Source: Rhodoferax aquaticus (GTDB taxonomy: Bacteria > Pseudomonadota > Gammaproteobacteria > Burkholderiales > Burkholderiaceae_C). Taken from it: a stretch of DNA of 64,000 nucleotides. Every line of letters starts with the position of its first letter. The stretch's first letter is position 1. The DNA lies in NCBI RefSeq assembly GCF_006974105.1, contig NZ_CP036282.1:4278001-4342000 (forward strand), given 5' to 3'. Below the pieces are notes generated by a model. That model ran no database searches. It was given only the letters and a program-made list of their open reading frames with translations, and had not been told where the DNA came from. Positions 1 through 8,082 of the stretch are shown here, piece by piece. Both the position numbers and the translations under genes were made by a program.

Positions 1-995
1 ATCACATAGATGGGAACATCCACCAGCGGGGCAATCGCAGCATCGCCTTGACCGATGCCGGAGGTCTCCACCACGATCAGGTCGAAACCCGCCACCTTGC
101 AAGCGGCGATCACATCGGGCAGTGCAGCGCTGATCTCAGACCCGAAGTCACGGGTCGCTAGCGAGCGCATGAAGACGCGGGAACCTTGTTGCCATGGCGA
201 GATGGCATTCATCCGGATGCGGTCGCCCAGCAGCGCGCCCCCGCTCTTGCGGCGGCTCGGGTCGATGGAGATGACAGCGACGCGCAAGGCATCGTTCTGG
301 TCGAGGCGCAAGCGGCGGATCAGCTCGTCCGTCAGACTGGACTTACCCGCACCCCCAGTGCCGGTGATGCCGATGGTCGCTATCTTTTTAGTAGCTGCTT
401 GCGCACGTATTTCCTGCGCCAGGGCCGGATTCAGCTTGGAAGCCTCAATCGCAGTAAGTAACTGGGCCAGAGCACGCCAGCTGGCTTCGGTATGGCCCTG
501 GATGGCTGACAAGTCAGAGGGAGCCAGTGCGGTGATGTCCTTGTCGCAACGCATCACCATCTCGCCGATCATGCCTTGCAGCCCCATGCGTTGGCCGTCT
601 TCCGGGCTGTAGATGCGGGACACGCCATAGGCATGCAGCTCGCGGATTTCCGGCGGCACGATGACGCCACCACCACCACCAAACACCTGGATGTGCGCCC
701 CGCCCCGGCTCTTGAGCAGGTCCACCATGTACTTGAAGTACTCCACATGTCCACCCTGGTAGGAGCTAATCGCAATGCCCTGCACGTCTTCCTGCAAAGC
801 GGCGGTCACGACTTCGTCCACGCTGCGGTTGTGGCCCAGGTGGATGACTTCGGCACCCATGCCCTGCAAGATACGCCGCATGATGTTGATGGCAGCGTCG
901 TGGCCGTCAAACAGGCTGGCCGCAGTGACAAAGCGCACCTTGTTCGTAGGGCGGTAGTTGGCCAAGGCTTTGAAGTCGGCAGACAAATCGGTCAT
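1..995 (-). CDS. icmF: Fused isobutyryl-CoA mutase IcmF, N-terminal part (partial, runs off the window)
   Basis: IcmF interconverts isobutyryl-CoA and n-butyryl-CoA with adenosylcobalamin and carries its own G-protein chaperone domain. Only the first 331 residues are here. The N-terminal B12-binding domain shows [10 protein letters not shown], which holds the cobalt-ligating His, followed by SSYQGGH and a glycine-rich VFGGGGG stretch. The P-loop GTGGAGKSS of the MeaB-like GTPase domain follows at about residues 214-222, then SIDPSRR. The mutase catalytic domain lies beyond position 1. The ATG at 993-995 is the only sensible start before the B12 domain. A perfect palindrome lies 43-66 bp upstream, so control by a dedicated regulator is likely. 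The linker between the two domains contains repeat-like sequence (381-427). Confidence 0.93.
   Translation of the reverse strand, partial: MTDLSADFKALANYRPTNKVRFVTAASLFDGHDAAINIMRRILQGMGAEVIHLGHNRSVDEVVTAALQEDVQGIAISSYQGGHVEYFKYMVDLLKSRGGAHIQVFGGGGGVIVPPEIRELHAYGVSRIYSPEDGQRMGLQGMIGEMVMRCDKDITALAPSDLSAIQGHTEASWRALAQLLTAIEASKLNPALAQEIRAQAATKKIATIGITGTGGAGKSSLTDELIRRLRLDQNDALRVAVISIDPSRRKSGGALLGDRIRMNAISPWQQGSRVFMRSLATRDFGSEISAALPDVIAACKVAGFDLIVVETSGIGQGDAAIAPLVDVPIYV
381..427. repeat. Copy 1 of an interspersed repeat, inside icmF
   Basis: The stretch has the core TAGCTGCTTGCGCA followed by CCTGCGCCAGGGCC, which matches the other copies at 18620, 27142, 29361 and 40097. Here it codes for the linker between the B12 and G domains of IcmF. 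IcmF relatives, as I recall them, have a linker of similar length, so this may be convergence or conversion rather than insertion. Confidence 0.5.
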
Positions 996-1037
996 GGTGG
1001 CATCCGTAAGAACAAAGTGAAACGATGGAAACGCGGA

Positions 1038-1061
1038 GTTGACGTTTACGTAAACGTCAAC
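1038..1061. promoter_or_regulatory. Perfect 24-bp palindrome, operator candidate for icmF
   Basis: The site has perfect dyad symmetry: GTTGACGTTTAC is followed directly by its reverse complement. It lies 43 bp upstream of the icmF start codon in the divergent gap before the persulfide dioxygenase gene. It resembles sites of MerR-type regulators of branched-chain acyl-CoA catabolism (LiuR-like). The regulator assignment is inference; the symmetry is direct. Confidence 0.75.
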
Positions 1062-1267
1062 TGTAAACCATTTCCCGGACCATATGCCAGCACCTCGTCG
1101 CAACGGGGTCTGCACGGCCAATGGACTGGGGCAAAGGGCCCTCGCGTTGCAGTGTGTCAAAAACCGTTCATCGTATTGTCACGGTCGCGTGGCAGCACCC
1201 TTTGGAAACCTCTTATAGTTGTGGCTCTGTGAATCACCGCGCCAGCGCATCTGCGCACCCGACCGTT

Positions 1268-2380
1268 ATGCAGCCCATTCAGCTTTTTGACCCTGCGTCC
1301 AGCACCTACACCTACGTACTGTTTGACGAACGCACGCGCGACGCGCTCATCATCGACCCCGTGGACGATCAGTTAGAGCGCGACTTGTCGGTGCTGCGCC
1401 AATACGGCTTGAAGCTGCAATGGACGGTGGAAACCCATGCCCACGCCGACCACATCACCAGCGCGGGGCACTTGGCCGAACACGCTGGGGCCAAAACCGC
1501 CGCGCCGCAAGGGTGTGGCATTACCACCGCGGCCTTGCAGTTGGCGCATGGCGATGTCTTGCGCTTTGGCGACCAAACCCTCACCGCCTTGCATACACCG
1601 GGCCACACCAGTGGCAGCATGAGCTTCACATGGAACAGCCACGTGTTTACCGGAGACACCCTGCTCATTGGCGGCTGTGGCCGCACCGATTTCCAAAGCG
1701 GTAGTGCCCAAGCGCTGTACCACAGCATCACCCACGTGCTATTTGCGCTGCCAGACACCACGACCGTGTGGCCGGGGCACGACTACCAAGGCCGCACCCA
1801 CAGCAGCATTGGCATTGAAAAAAGCAGCAATGCCCGCATCGCAGGCAAGAGCGAGGCCGAGTTCGTTGCCATCATGGAAGCCCTCAACCTGCCCCGCCCC
1901 AAACGCATGGACGAGGCGGTGCCCGCCAACCTGACCTCCGGTGTTCGCCACGACGCAGACGGCGTAGGCAGCAATGCCGTGAAAGCTGCCAGCGGCTATG
2001 CAGGAGATGTGTCAGCCGCTCTCGCTTTCGCTTGGTGGCAAAGTGGCGACGCGGTACTGGTGGATGTGCGCACCGATGCAGAACGGGAGTGGGTCGGCTT
2101 TGTGCCCGGCGCTGTGGCGCTGGCTTGGAAACAATGGCCCGGCATGGCCATGAACCCTGACTTTGACGCGGGCTTGCAAGCCGCTGTGCCCGCTGGAAAA
2201 AAAGCTGTGCTGCTATGCCGCAGTGGCGTGCGCTCTGTGGCAGCGGCCAAACGTGCGACCGAGTTGGGGCTAGAGGCTTACAACATCTTAGAAGGCTTTG
2301 AAGGTGACCCCGACGCACAAGCGCACCGGGGCGTTAAAGGCGGCTGGCGCATGCGTGGCCTGCCCTGGCGTCAAGGCTAA
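1268..2380 (+). CDS. Persulfide dioxygenase-rhodanese fusion protein
   Basis: This 370-residue cytoplasmic protein joins two sulfur-handling domains. Residues 1 to about 230 form a metallo-beta-lactamase fold of the ETHE1/persulfide dioxygenase type, with THAHADH at 56-62, a downstream HTPGHTSG, TGDTLLIGGCGRTDF and PGHDYQG, all typical of the mono-iron persulfide dioxygenases. Residues from about 265 form a rhodanese domain with active-site loop CRSGVRS and catalytic Cys317. Such fusions oxidise glutathione persulfide to sulfite and exchange it with thiosulfate. The ATG at 1268 is chosen because the fold begins at once (MQPIQLFD); an in-frame GTG at 1229 is an alternative. coaX follows after three bases, so the two are probably co-transcribed. 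Confidence 0.88.
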   Translation: MQPIQLFDPASSTYTYVLFDERTRDALIIDPVDDQLERDLSVLRQYGLKLQWTVETHAHADHITSAGHLAEHAGAKTAAPQGCGITTAALQLAHGDVLRFGDQTLTALHTPGHTSGSMSFTWNSHVFTGDTLLIGGCGRTDFQSGSAQALYHSITHVLFALPDTTTVWPGHDYQGRTHSSIGIEKSSNARIAGKSEAEFVAIMEALNLPRPKRMDEAVPANLTSGVRHDADGVGSNAVKAASGYAGDVSAALAFAWWQSGDAVLVDVRTDAEREWVGFVPGAVALAWKQWPGMAMNPDFDAGLQAAVPAGKKAVLLCRSGVRSVAAAKRATELGLEAYNILEGFEGDPDAQAHRGVKGGWRMRGLPWRQG

Positions 2381-2383
2381 AAC

Positions 2384-3157
2384 ATGGGTTTTCTCGCACT
2401 CGACATTGGCAACACCCGGCTCAAATGGGCCTTGTATGCGGCCCCCCATCCTGGCGCCGAACTCTTGGCAGAAGGCGCTGAGTTTTTGGAAAACATCGAC
2501 AAACTCGCCGAGGGCCCATGGAGCGGCTTGGAGGCCCCGCAGCACATCTTGGGTTGCGTGGTGGCAGGCGATGCGGTCAAACGCCGCGTGCAAGAGCAAA
2601 TGGAAATTTGGGACGTCACCCCGCAGTGGGTGGTGTCTAGCGAGTCGGAAGCGGGCCTGCGCAATGGTTACGACCACCCGACCCGTTTGGGGGCAGACCG
2701 CTGGGTGGCCATCATTGGCGGTTACCACCGCATGCTGTCCCAAGGCGCCCCACGCCCCATGGTGATTGTGATGGTAGGCACCGCTGTGACAGTGGAGGCC
2801 ATAGACCCCGACGGCAAGTTTTTGGGTGGCTTGATCTTGCCCGGTCACGGCATCATGCTGCGCGCTCTGGAGTCCGGCACAGCGGGCTTGCATGTGCCCA
2901 CGGGCGAGGTGCGCAAATTTCCCACCAACACCAGCGACGCGCTCACCAGTGGTGGCACGTTTGCCATCGCCGGCGCGGTAGAGCGCATGGTGCAGCATGT
3001 GGCGGCGCACTGCGGTGCGGCCCCCAAATGCATCATGACGGGTGGTGCGGGGTGGAAGATGGCCCCCAGCATGTCAGTACCCTTTGAGCTGGTGGACAAC
3101 CTCATTTTTGAAGGCCTGCTGCAAATGGCGCAGCGCCGCTTTGCCCAGCACGCCTGA
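2384..3157 (+). CDS. coaX: Type III pantothenate kinase
   Basis: It phosphorylates pantothenate in the first step of coenzyme A synthesis. The 257 residues have the type III hallmarks: the N-terminal phosphate loop [12 protein letters not shown] at 6-17, [11 protein letters not shown] in the middle with the catalytic Asp, and the second nucleotide-binding stretch [13 protein letters not shown] followed by GGLILPG. Type III enzymes are not inhibited by CoA. The gene starts three bases after the persulfide dioxygenase stop. In many betaproteobacteria coaX follows birA; that partner is absent here. Confidence 0.94.
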   Translation: MGFLALDIGNTRLKWALYAAPHPGAELLAEGAEFLENIDKLAEGPWSGLEAPQHILGCVVAGDAVKRRVQEQMEIWDVTPQWVVSSESEAGLRNGYDHPTRLGADRWVAIIGGYHRMLSQGAPRPMVIVMVGTAVTVEAIDPDGKFLGGLILPGHGIMLRALESGTAGLHVPTGEVRKFPTNTSDALTSGGTFAIAGAVERMVQHVAAHCGAAPKCIMTGGAGWKMAPSMSVPFELVDNLIFEGLLQMAQRRFAQHA

Positions 3158-3160
3158 GGT

Positions 3161-4363
3161 TTAGGCGCTGGTCTGTGCCGGCGCCAACCACTGCTCGGAC
3201 AAGCGCACCCAGTAGGTGGCGCCCAAAGGGATTAACGCATCGTTAAAGTCGTAACTGGGGTTGTGCAGCATGCAAGGCCCACCGCCATGGCCCATGGCGC
3301 GGTGGTCACCATCCCCATTGGAAATAAAGCTGTAGCAGCCCGGCTTGGCCATGAGCATGTAGGAAAAGTCTTCAGCCCCCATGGTGGGCTCTTGGTCCAA
3401 GACCTTGGCCTCACCTACGATGCTTGCCATCACCTTGCGCGCGAACTCTGCCTCCTTGGCTGAATTGATGGTGGGCGGGTAGTTGCGTTCGAACTCAAAG
3501 TCGCAGCGCACGCCAAACGCCGCTGCCGTGTGCTGCGCCACGTCGCGCATGCGCTGCTCAATCATGCCCAACACCTCCAGCGTAAACGTGCGCACCGTGC
3601 CCTGTAACTCGCAGCTATCAGGGATCACATTGGTGGCTTCGCCCGCATGGATCATGGTGACTGAAATCACACCAGCATCAATGGGCTTCTTGTTGCGGCT
3701 GATGATGGTTTGGAAAGCCTGCACCATCTGGCAGGCCACCACCACCGGGTCCATCGCGTTGTGGGGCATGGCGGCGTGCCCACCTTTACCGTGGATGGTG
3801 ATCTTGAACTCGTTGCTAGACGCCATCACCGGGCCCGCACTGGCGGCAAATGTGCCGACCGCTGCGCCGGGCCAGTTATGCATGCCAAACACAGCCTCTA
3901 CCGGGAACGTGTCAAACAAGCCGTCTTTGATCATTTCGCGGGCACCGCCGCCGCCTTCTTCGGCTGGCTGAAACACCAGGTACACCGTGCCATCAAAATT
4001 GCGCTCTTTGGCCAAGTGCTGCGCGGCAGCCAACAGCATGGCGACATGCCCGTCATGGCCGCATGCGTGCATCTTGCCGGCATGCTGGCTGGCGTGGGCA
4101 AAGGTGTTGAACTCTTGCATGGGCAGCGCATCCATATCCGCCCGCAGGGCAATAGCGCGTGACGACGTCCCCGCTTTCACAATCCCCACCACGCCCGTGG
4201 TGCCCAAGCCACGGTGAATAGGAATGCCCCACTCGGTGAGCTTTTGCGCCACCAAATCAGCCGTGCGAATTTCTTGAAAGCACAGCTCTGGGTGGGAGTG
4301 GATATCACGGCGCAGCGCCGCGATATCGGGCGCTTGGCTTACAAGAGAGTCAATCAAATTCAT
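3161..4363 (-). CDS. M20-family amidohydrolase (hippurate hydrolase-like)
   Basis: A 400-residue metal-dependent amidohydrolase of the M20D/HipO type, which hydrolyses N-acyl amino acids or related amides in the cytoplasm. Visible motifs are HPEL at 24-27, ALRADMDALP at 72-81, ACGHDGH at 100-106 (Cys and His metal ligands) and PAEEGGGGA with the ligand and catalytic Glu pair. GAEDFS near the C-terminus is also typical. The length is normal. The actual substrate cannot be read from the sequence. It converges on coaX with three bases between the stop codons and shares no obvious operon partner. Confidence 0.88.
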   Translation of the reverse strand: MNLIDSLVSQAPDIAALRRDIHSHPELCFQEIRTADLVAQKLTEWGIPIHRGLGTTGVVGIVKAGTSSRAIALRADMDALPMQEFNTFAHASQHAGKMHACGHDGHVAMLLAAAQHLAKERNFDGTVYLVFQPAEEGGGGAREMIKDGLFDTFPVEAVFGMHNWPGAAVGTFAASAGPVMASSNEFKITIHGKGGHAAMPHNAMDPVVVACQMVQAFQTIISRNKKPIDAGVISVTMIHAGEATNVIPDSCELQGTVRTFTLEVLGMIEQRMRDVAQHTAAAFGVRCDFEFERNYPPTINSAKEAEFARKVMASIVGEAKVLDQEPTMGAEDFSYMLMAKPGCYSFISNGDGDHRAMGHGGGPCMLHNPSYDFNDALIPLGATYWVRLSEQWLAPAQTSA

Positions 4364-4389
4364 ACATACAACGCACCTACAGTGCGCAA

Positions 4390-5175
4390 TTAAGGTTTGT
4401 TGGCTTTCGCATCATCCAATGATTTCAAGGCCTGCATGGTCAGCTCCATATTGCCCTTGAGCTTGAGCTGGTCATACAACATGGCCTGTACCAAGAGGCG
4501 TTGGTCGGGTTCTAAATCTGTGCTTTGCACTGCGTTAAGTTGCTCGTCCAATGCGGCAGTTTCAGTGGCGGCGGCAGTTTTCCAGCGCCAGGTTTCGGTG
4601 GTGTCCCCCCTGCGAATGGTAAACACATAGGTTTGGTCTAGCTCCAACGCCGCGCGTGGAACGTGGATGGCCTCGCCCTTTTTGACGGCTTGCGTGAGCA
4701 AGGGTACGGTAGCACTCTCAGCCACTTTTTGAATGGTTAACTCTGCATCTAGCTCCGAGCGTTCTACCAAGAGCAAGCCATTGGCAGGCACATAGATTTT
4801 TTGTGCACGCTCAAAGCCTACGCTGCGCATATAGGCCGCTTGTTGGCGTTCGCGCCGGGTGGTCAGCTCAGACCACACCACATTGACTGAGCGCTCTTCC
4901 GCCCCCGGCGCTGGCAAAGCACTCACGCCACTTGCAGTAATGGGAATGAGCTTGGGTTTTCCGTCTTGCCCCACCCAACTGGCTTGCGCCTTGCCACTCA
5001 CCAAGCGCAAGGCCGCGCAGTCCTTGGTCATGAACACTGGCGATTTTTCGCCCTCGGCCGCCGAGACCTTGGCATCCCTCGCGCCCAACACCATGCAGGT
5101 GGAACCGGCCGCCCAGGCCACTGTTTGGGTCAAAGTTGCCACGGCCAGCAGGCAACTCAGGGTGATGGTTTTCAT
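4390..5175 (-). CDS. Small exported protein of the TPS-caspase/CHASE2 operon, unknown function
   Basis: I do not recognise a named family. The 261-residue product starts with a clear signal peptide (MKTITLSCLLAVATL, cleavage near AWA-AGS), and an AAGGAG Shine-Dalgarno precedes the ATG at 5173-5175. The rest is soluble and periplasmic or secreted, with a YVFTIRRGDTTETWRW segment in the second half and a helical C-terminus. It is the last gene of the minus-strand operon, 37 bp after the first CHASE2 gene. Its position resembles the small exported partner (often DUF928) seen beside CHASE2, CHAT and haemagglutinin genes in cyanobacteria, but no direct homology is claimed. Confidence 0.75.
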   Translation of the reverse strand: MKTITLSCLLAVATLTQTVAWAAGSTCMVLGARDAKVSAAEGEKSPVFMTKDCAALRLVSGKAQASWVGQDGKPKLIPITASGVSALPAPGAEERSVNVVWSELTTRRERQQAAYMRSVGFERAQKIYVPANGLLLVERSELDAELTIQKVAESATVPLLTQAVKKGEAIHVPRAALELDQTYVFTIRRGDTTETWRWKTAAATETAALDEQLNAVQSTDLEPDQRLLVQAMLYDQLKLKGNMELTMQALKSLDDAKANKP

Positions 5176-5212
5176 GGCTAACTCCTTGAGGTAAAAGAAA
5201 TCTGCGCGTCGG

Positions 5213-6661
5213 TTAATGCGCGCCCGCAAAAAACAAATGGTGCACAAACACCGCGGTTGGCAAAACGGTTTGTCCGCATAGGCTGGCGCCCGCCAATAGC
5301 ACCTCAAAACCAGCGCGCAGCTTGCCAACTGGCGGCGTATTGTCGCCCCCCGACCGCCGTATGCGCGCAAACAGCATGCCCAAGGCCTGCTTAAGGCTAC
5401 GCCAGTCTTCCAGCACCGGCTCCAAAAAACTCGCGTGCCACACATGTGACACCGTATGGTGCGCGCTGGACTCGGTCAAGCCCCAGTTCCACACAAACAT
5501 CAAGGTTCCCATAACCACCACCACGGTTTCTGCGGAACCTATCCAGTACTGGGTATGGGCATGCAAGATGGCCAGTAACTCGGACACCAGGGTTACATGC
5601 AAAAACACAAGCAGGGCCAGTGCAATCGGCCACAGTCGCAGTTTCAAGAACCGGTGGCCGGGCAAGCTTGCCACCCACGGGTCCACATACGTGCCCATCA
5701 AGCCCTGCACCCAGTCGATCTGCAAACCAATCATAGACACCACCAGCCAAGCAACCAGCAACTGGACCAAGAAGGAGGACTGGTGCTCTCCGCGCTCCAC
5801 CCCATCCAATACCGCCGCATGGAGTTGCACCCCATACCGCTCGCCCATGGGCGTATTGAGCAAATCGCTACTCCCCCAGGTGCCACCCACCACCACCCAG
5901 GTGGGGTCCAAGGCTGCAATGCTGGCGCCTAAGAGTGCCAAATCGCCTTGAAATGGCAGCACATTGCCCTGCTGCATGTAGTCGGGCGACATGAGCACAG
6001 TATGGCGCGCCAGCGCACCAGCCACAGCCGGTGATTCAGTTGGCAACAGGGAGCACCCCGCGTCGCCGCGCAGCGCCACATCCGATAAAGCGCCACCAAA
6101 CTGCTGGGTGCTGAGCACATAGCCAAATTCGGTAGGCAAGTACGGCAAACCCATGCGCACGCCCGCACTGCACAAGGAGGTTCGCCAGGCTTTGCGCGTG
6201 GGGCTGTCGTCTTCAACCTTTCGCACAGGCTCCGCCAGTACCCAGCGCGCAGGCTGCTGCTTGAAAAATGCCAGCAGATCCTCTTGTGCATCACCAGGCA
6301 CTGGGGACAAATCGAGGTCGAGCACGATGCCTTTAGCGTGTGGCGCACTGCTCGCCACCACATTCAACATGCGCTGCAGTTGCGAACGGTCTAAGGGTGA
6401 CTTGCCGCCATAAAACGCGTCAAATCCGGTGTCATCGATGGCCACCACCAGCACCTTGGATGGTTCCACGTGGGCGCTCCAAGCGGCGGCCCTGCGCATG
6501 TCATGGGCTTGCATGCTGTTGCCCACGTACTTCCAAGCACCGGTGCCTGAAATCAACATCACCATTCCACCTACCAGCAATGACCCGCGCAGCGAGTGCA
6601 GCAAAACTTCATGCAAAAAATGGCTGGCAAATGCCTGCCAAAGGTGGCGCAGCCGGTGCAT
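5213..6661 (-). CDS. CHASE2-domain membrane protein without output domain (copy A)
   Basis: A 482-residue membrane protein. A TM segment at about 24-40 is followed by an extracytoplasmic CHASE2 sensor region at about 46-292, with AIDDTGFD, VLDLDLSPVP, VVVGGTWGSSDLLNTP and GERYGVQLHAA. Three more TM segments follow at about 297-315, 343-365 and 378-394, then roughly 85 residues of tail. CHASE2 normally feeds a cyclase, kinase or histidine kinase; none is attached here. The protein is a paralogue of its upstream neighbour with the same layout. The two genes are two bases apart, so they are co-translated in practice. Confidence 0.85.
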   Translation of the reverse strand: MHRLRHLWQAFASHFLHEVLLHSLRGSLLVGGMVMLISGTGAWKYVGNSMQAHDMRRAAAWSAHVEPSKVLVVAIDDTGFDAFYGGKSPLDRSQLQRMLNVVASSAPHAKGIVLDLDLSPVPGDAQEDLLAFFKQQPARWVLAEPVRKVEDDSPTRKAWRTSLCSAGVRMGLPYLPTEFGYVLSTQQFGGALSDVALRGDAGCSLLPTESPAVAGALARHTVLMSPDYMQQGNVLPFQGDLALLGASIAALDPTWVVVGGTWGSSDLLNTPMGERYGVQLHAAVLDGVERGEHQSSFLVQLLVAWLVVSMIGLQIDWVQGLMGTYVDPWVASLPGHRFLKLRLWPIALALLVFLHVTLVSELLAILHAHTQYWIGSAETVVVVMGTLMFVWNWGLTESSAHHTVSHVWHASFLEPVLEDWRSLKQALGMLFARIRRSGGDNTPPVGKLRAGFEVLLAGASLCGQTVLPTAVFVHHLFFAGAH

Positions 6662-6663
6662 AT

Positions 6664-8082
6664 TTACTCCATCAAACCAAATACCAAAGATGACAAGGGC
6701 AGGGCCGTTTGCGACAGCAAGCTAGCCAGCGCCAAGCCCCCTTCGCGAAGGGCTTGCAAGCGTGTCAGTGAAAAGCCTGGCTCACATCGTCCCCAGTTAG
6801 CAGGACGGCCCCCTATGCGCAATACGGCATGGTGCAGACTCAACACATCACTCTTCACAGGCCGTACCACCACATCGTCCCACGCTGCGGCAAAGTTGGG
6901 GTAGTGCACGGGTTGAATGCGTCCCATGTCCCAGGTGAGCAAAATCGTGCAGATCGAAAAGCTGGCAACACTCGCAGTGCTAATCCAGTACCCGGTGTAG
7001 GCATGCAGCACTGCCAGTAATTCTGAAAACCCCATGATGAGCAAAAACATGGAGATCAAAAACACCACCGGCCCGCCCGTCTGTTTGAAAAATGCATGGC
7101 CAGGCAAACTGGCAATGGGATGCCCGTCCATGCTGTCTACGCGCTCATAGAGAAAACCGCGCAGGGTCGAGAGCAATGACACGAACACCCAAATCACCAC
7201 CAGCTCGACCCAGCTGGAGGCCAGCTTCTCTCCGTCCATATGGCCCGCTATGGCCGCAGCATGGACTTGCACGCCATAGCGCTCACCAAAGGGTGTGCCC
7301 AGCACATCCGACTGGCCCCATGCGCCACCAATCACGACCGCAGAAGGCTCCATGGCATCCAGCGCTGCGGCTAGTTGTGCAAGGTCGCCGCCAAAAGGCA
7401 AGGTGAGCCCAGCTTGCAAAGCGGCCCCTTGCAGCGGCATGGCTGTTCGCACCATGGGCGATGAGGGGTCCGCACACGGTAGCTGCACCGCGCTGGCCGC
7501 ATGGGCCAAGCTGTTGACATATTGGTGCGTGACCACGGGGTAACCAAACTCCGTTGGCACGTAGGGCAAACCAAACCCCACGCCAGCCTGGCACAAACGA
7601 CTGCGCCACACACGCTCGCGCTCTGTGGCTTCAGCCAAACCTGTTTGACTGGCAGGCAACACCCAGCGCTGGGGTTGCCGCTGCAAAAAGGCATCCAGCT
7701 CTTCTTGCCCCTCGGACGCACTGGGCGATGGCGAGAGGTCAATGTCCAACACGACCCGCGTAGTGGCGGGTGTGTGCTCAGCCACGGTTTGCAAGAGCGC
7801 ACGCATTTGGCTGCGCGATACCGGCGAACGCCCCTGAAAGAACGTCGCGTACGCGGTGTCATCAATCAAAATGAGTAGCGGCTGAGAGATGTTGCTACGC
7901 TCTTGCGCCCAATGCGCACTGCGCTGCAAGTCATGGGCATACAAGGTGCTGGTGAAATACTGCCCGATCCCTGATGTGGCAAGCAGCCACCCCAGCCCCC
8001 CCCACAACAGCGAGAGCCGCAGAAACGAAAGCAAACCTTCCGCCAAAAAGGTCGCTTGAAAGTAGTGGAACAAGCGCTTCAC
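6664..8082 (-). CDS. CHASE2-domain membrane protein without output domain (copy B)
   Basis: A 472-residue paralogue of the next gene downstream. It has one N-terminal TM segment (about 20-38), a CHASE2 region beginning with AHDLQRSAHW and LLILIDDTAY and ending with GGAWGQSDVLGTPFGERYG, then three TM segments and a cytoplasmic tail. Both copies share GLPYxPTEFGY, ASLPGHxFxK and SELLAxLHAxTxYWI, so they arose by tandem duplication. The GTG start at 8080-8082 overlaps the stop of the caspase-bearing gene by four bases (GTGA), which implies translational coupling with the secreted protein. Confidence 0.85.
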   Translation of the reverse strand: MKRLFHYFQATFLAEGLLSFLRLSLLWGGLGWLLATSGIGQYFTSTLYAHDLQRSAHWAQERSNISQPLLILIDDTAYATFFQGRSPVSRSQMRALLQTVAEHTPATTRVVLDIDLSPSPSASEGQEELDAFLQRQPQRWVLPASQTGLAEATERERVWRSRLCQAGVGFGLPYVPTEFGYPVVTHQYVNSLAHAASAVQLPCADPSSPMVRTAMPLQGAALQAGLTLPFGGDLAQLAAALDAMEPSAVVIGGAWGQSDVLGTPFGERYGVQVHAAAIAGHMDGEKLASSWVELVVIWVFVSLLSTLRGFLYERVDSMDGHPIASLPGHAFFKQTGGPVVFLISMFLLIMGFSELLAVLHAYTGYWISTASVASFSICTILLTWDMGRIQPVHYPNFAAAWDDVVVRPVKSDVLSLHHAVLRIGGRPANWGRCEPGFSLTRLQALREGGLALASLLSQTALPLSSLVFGLME

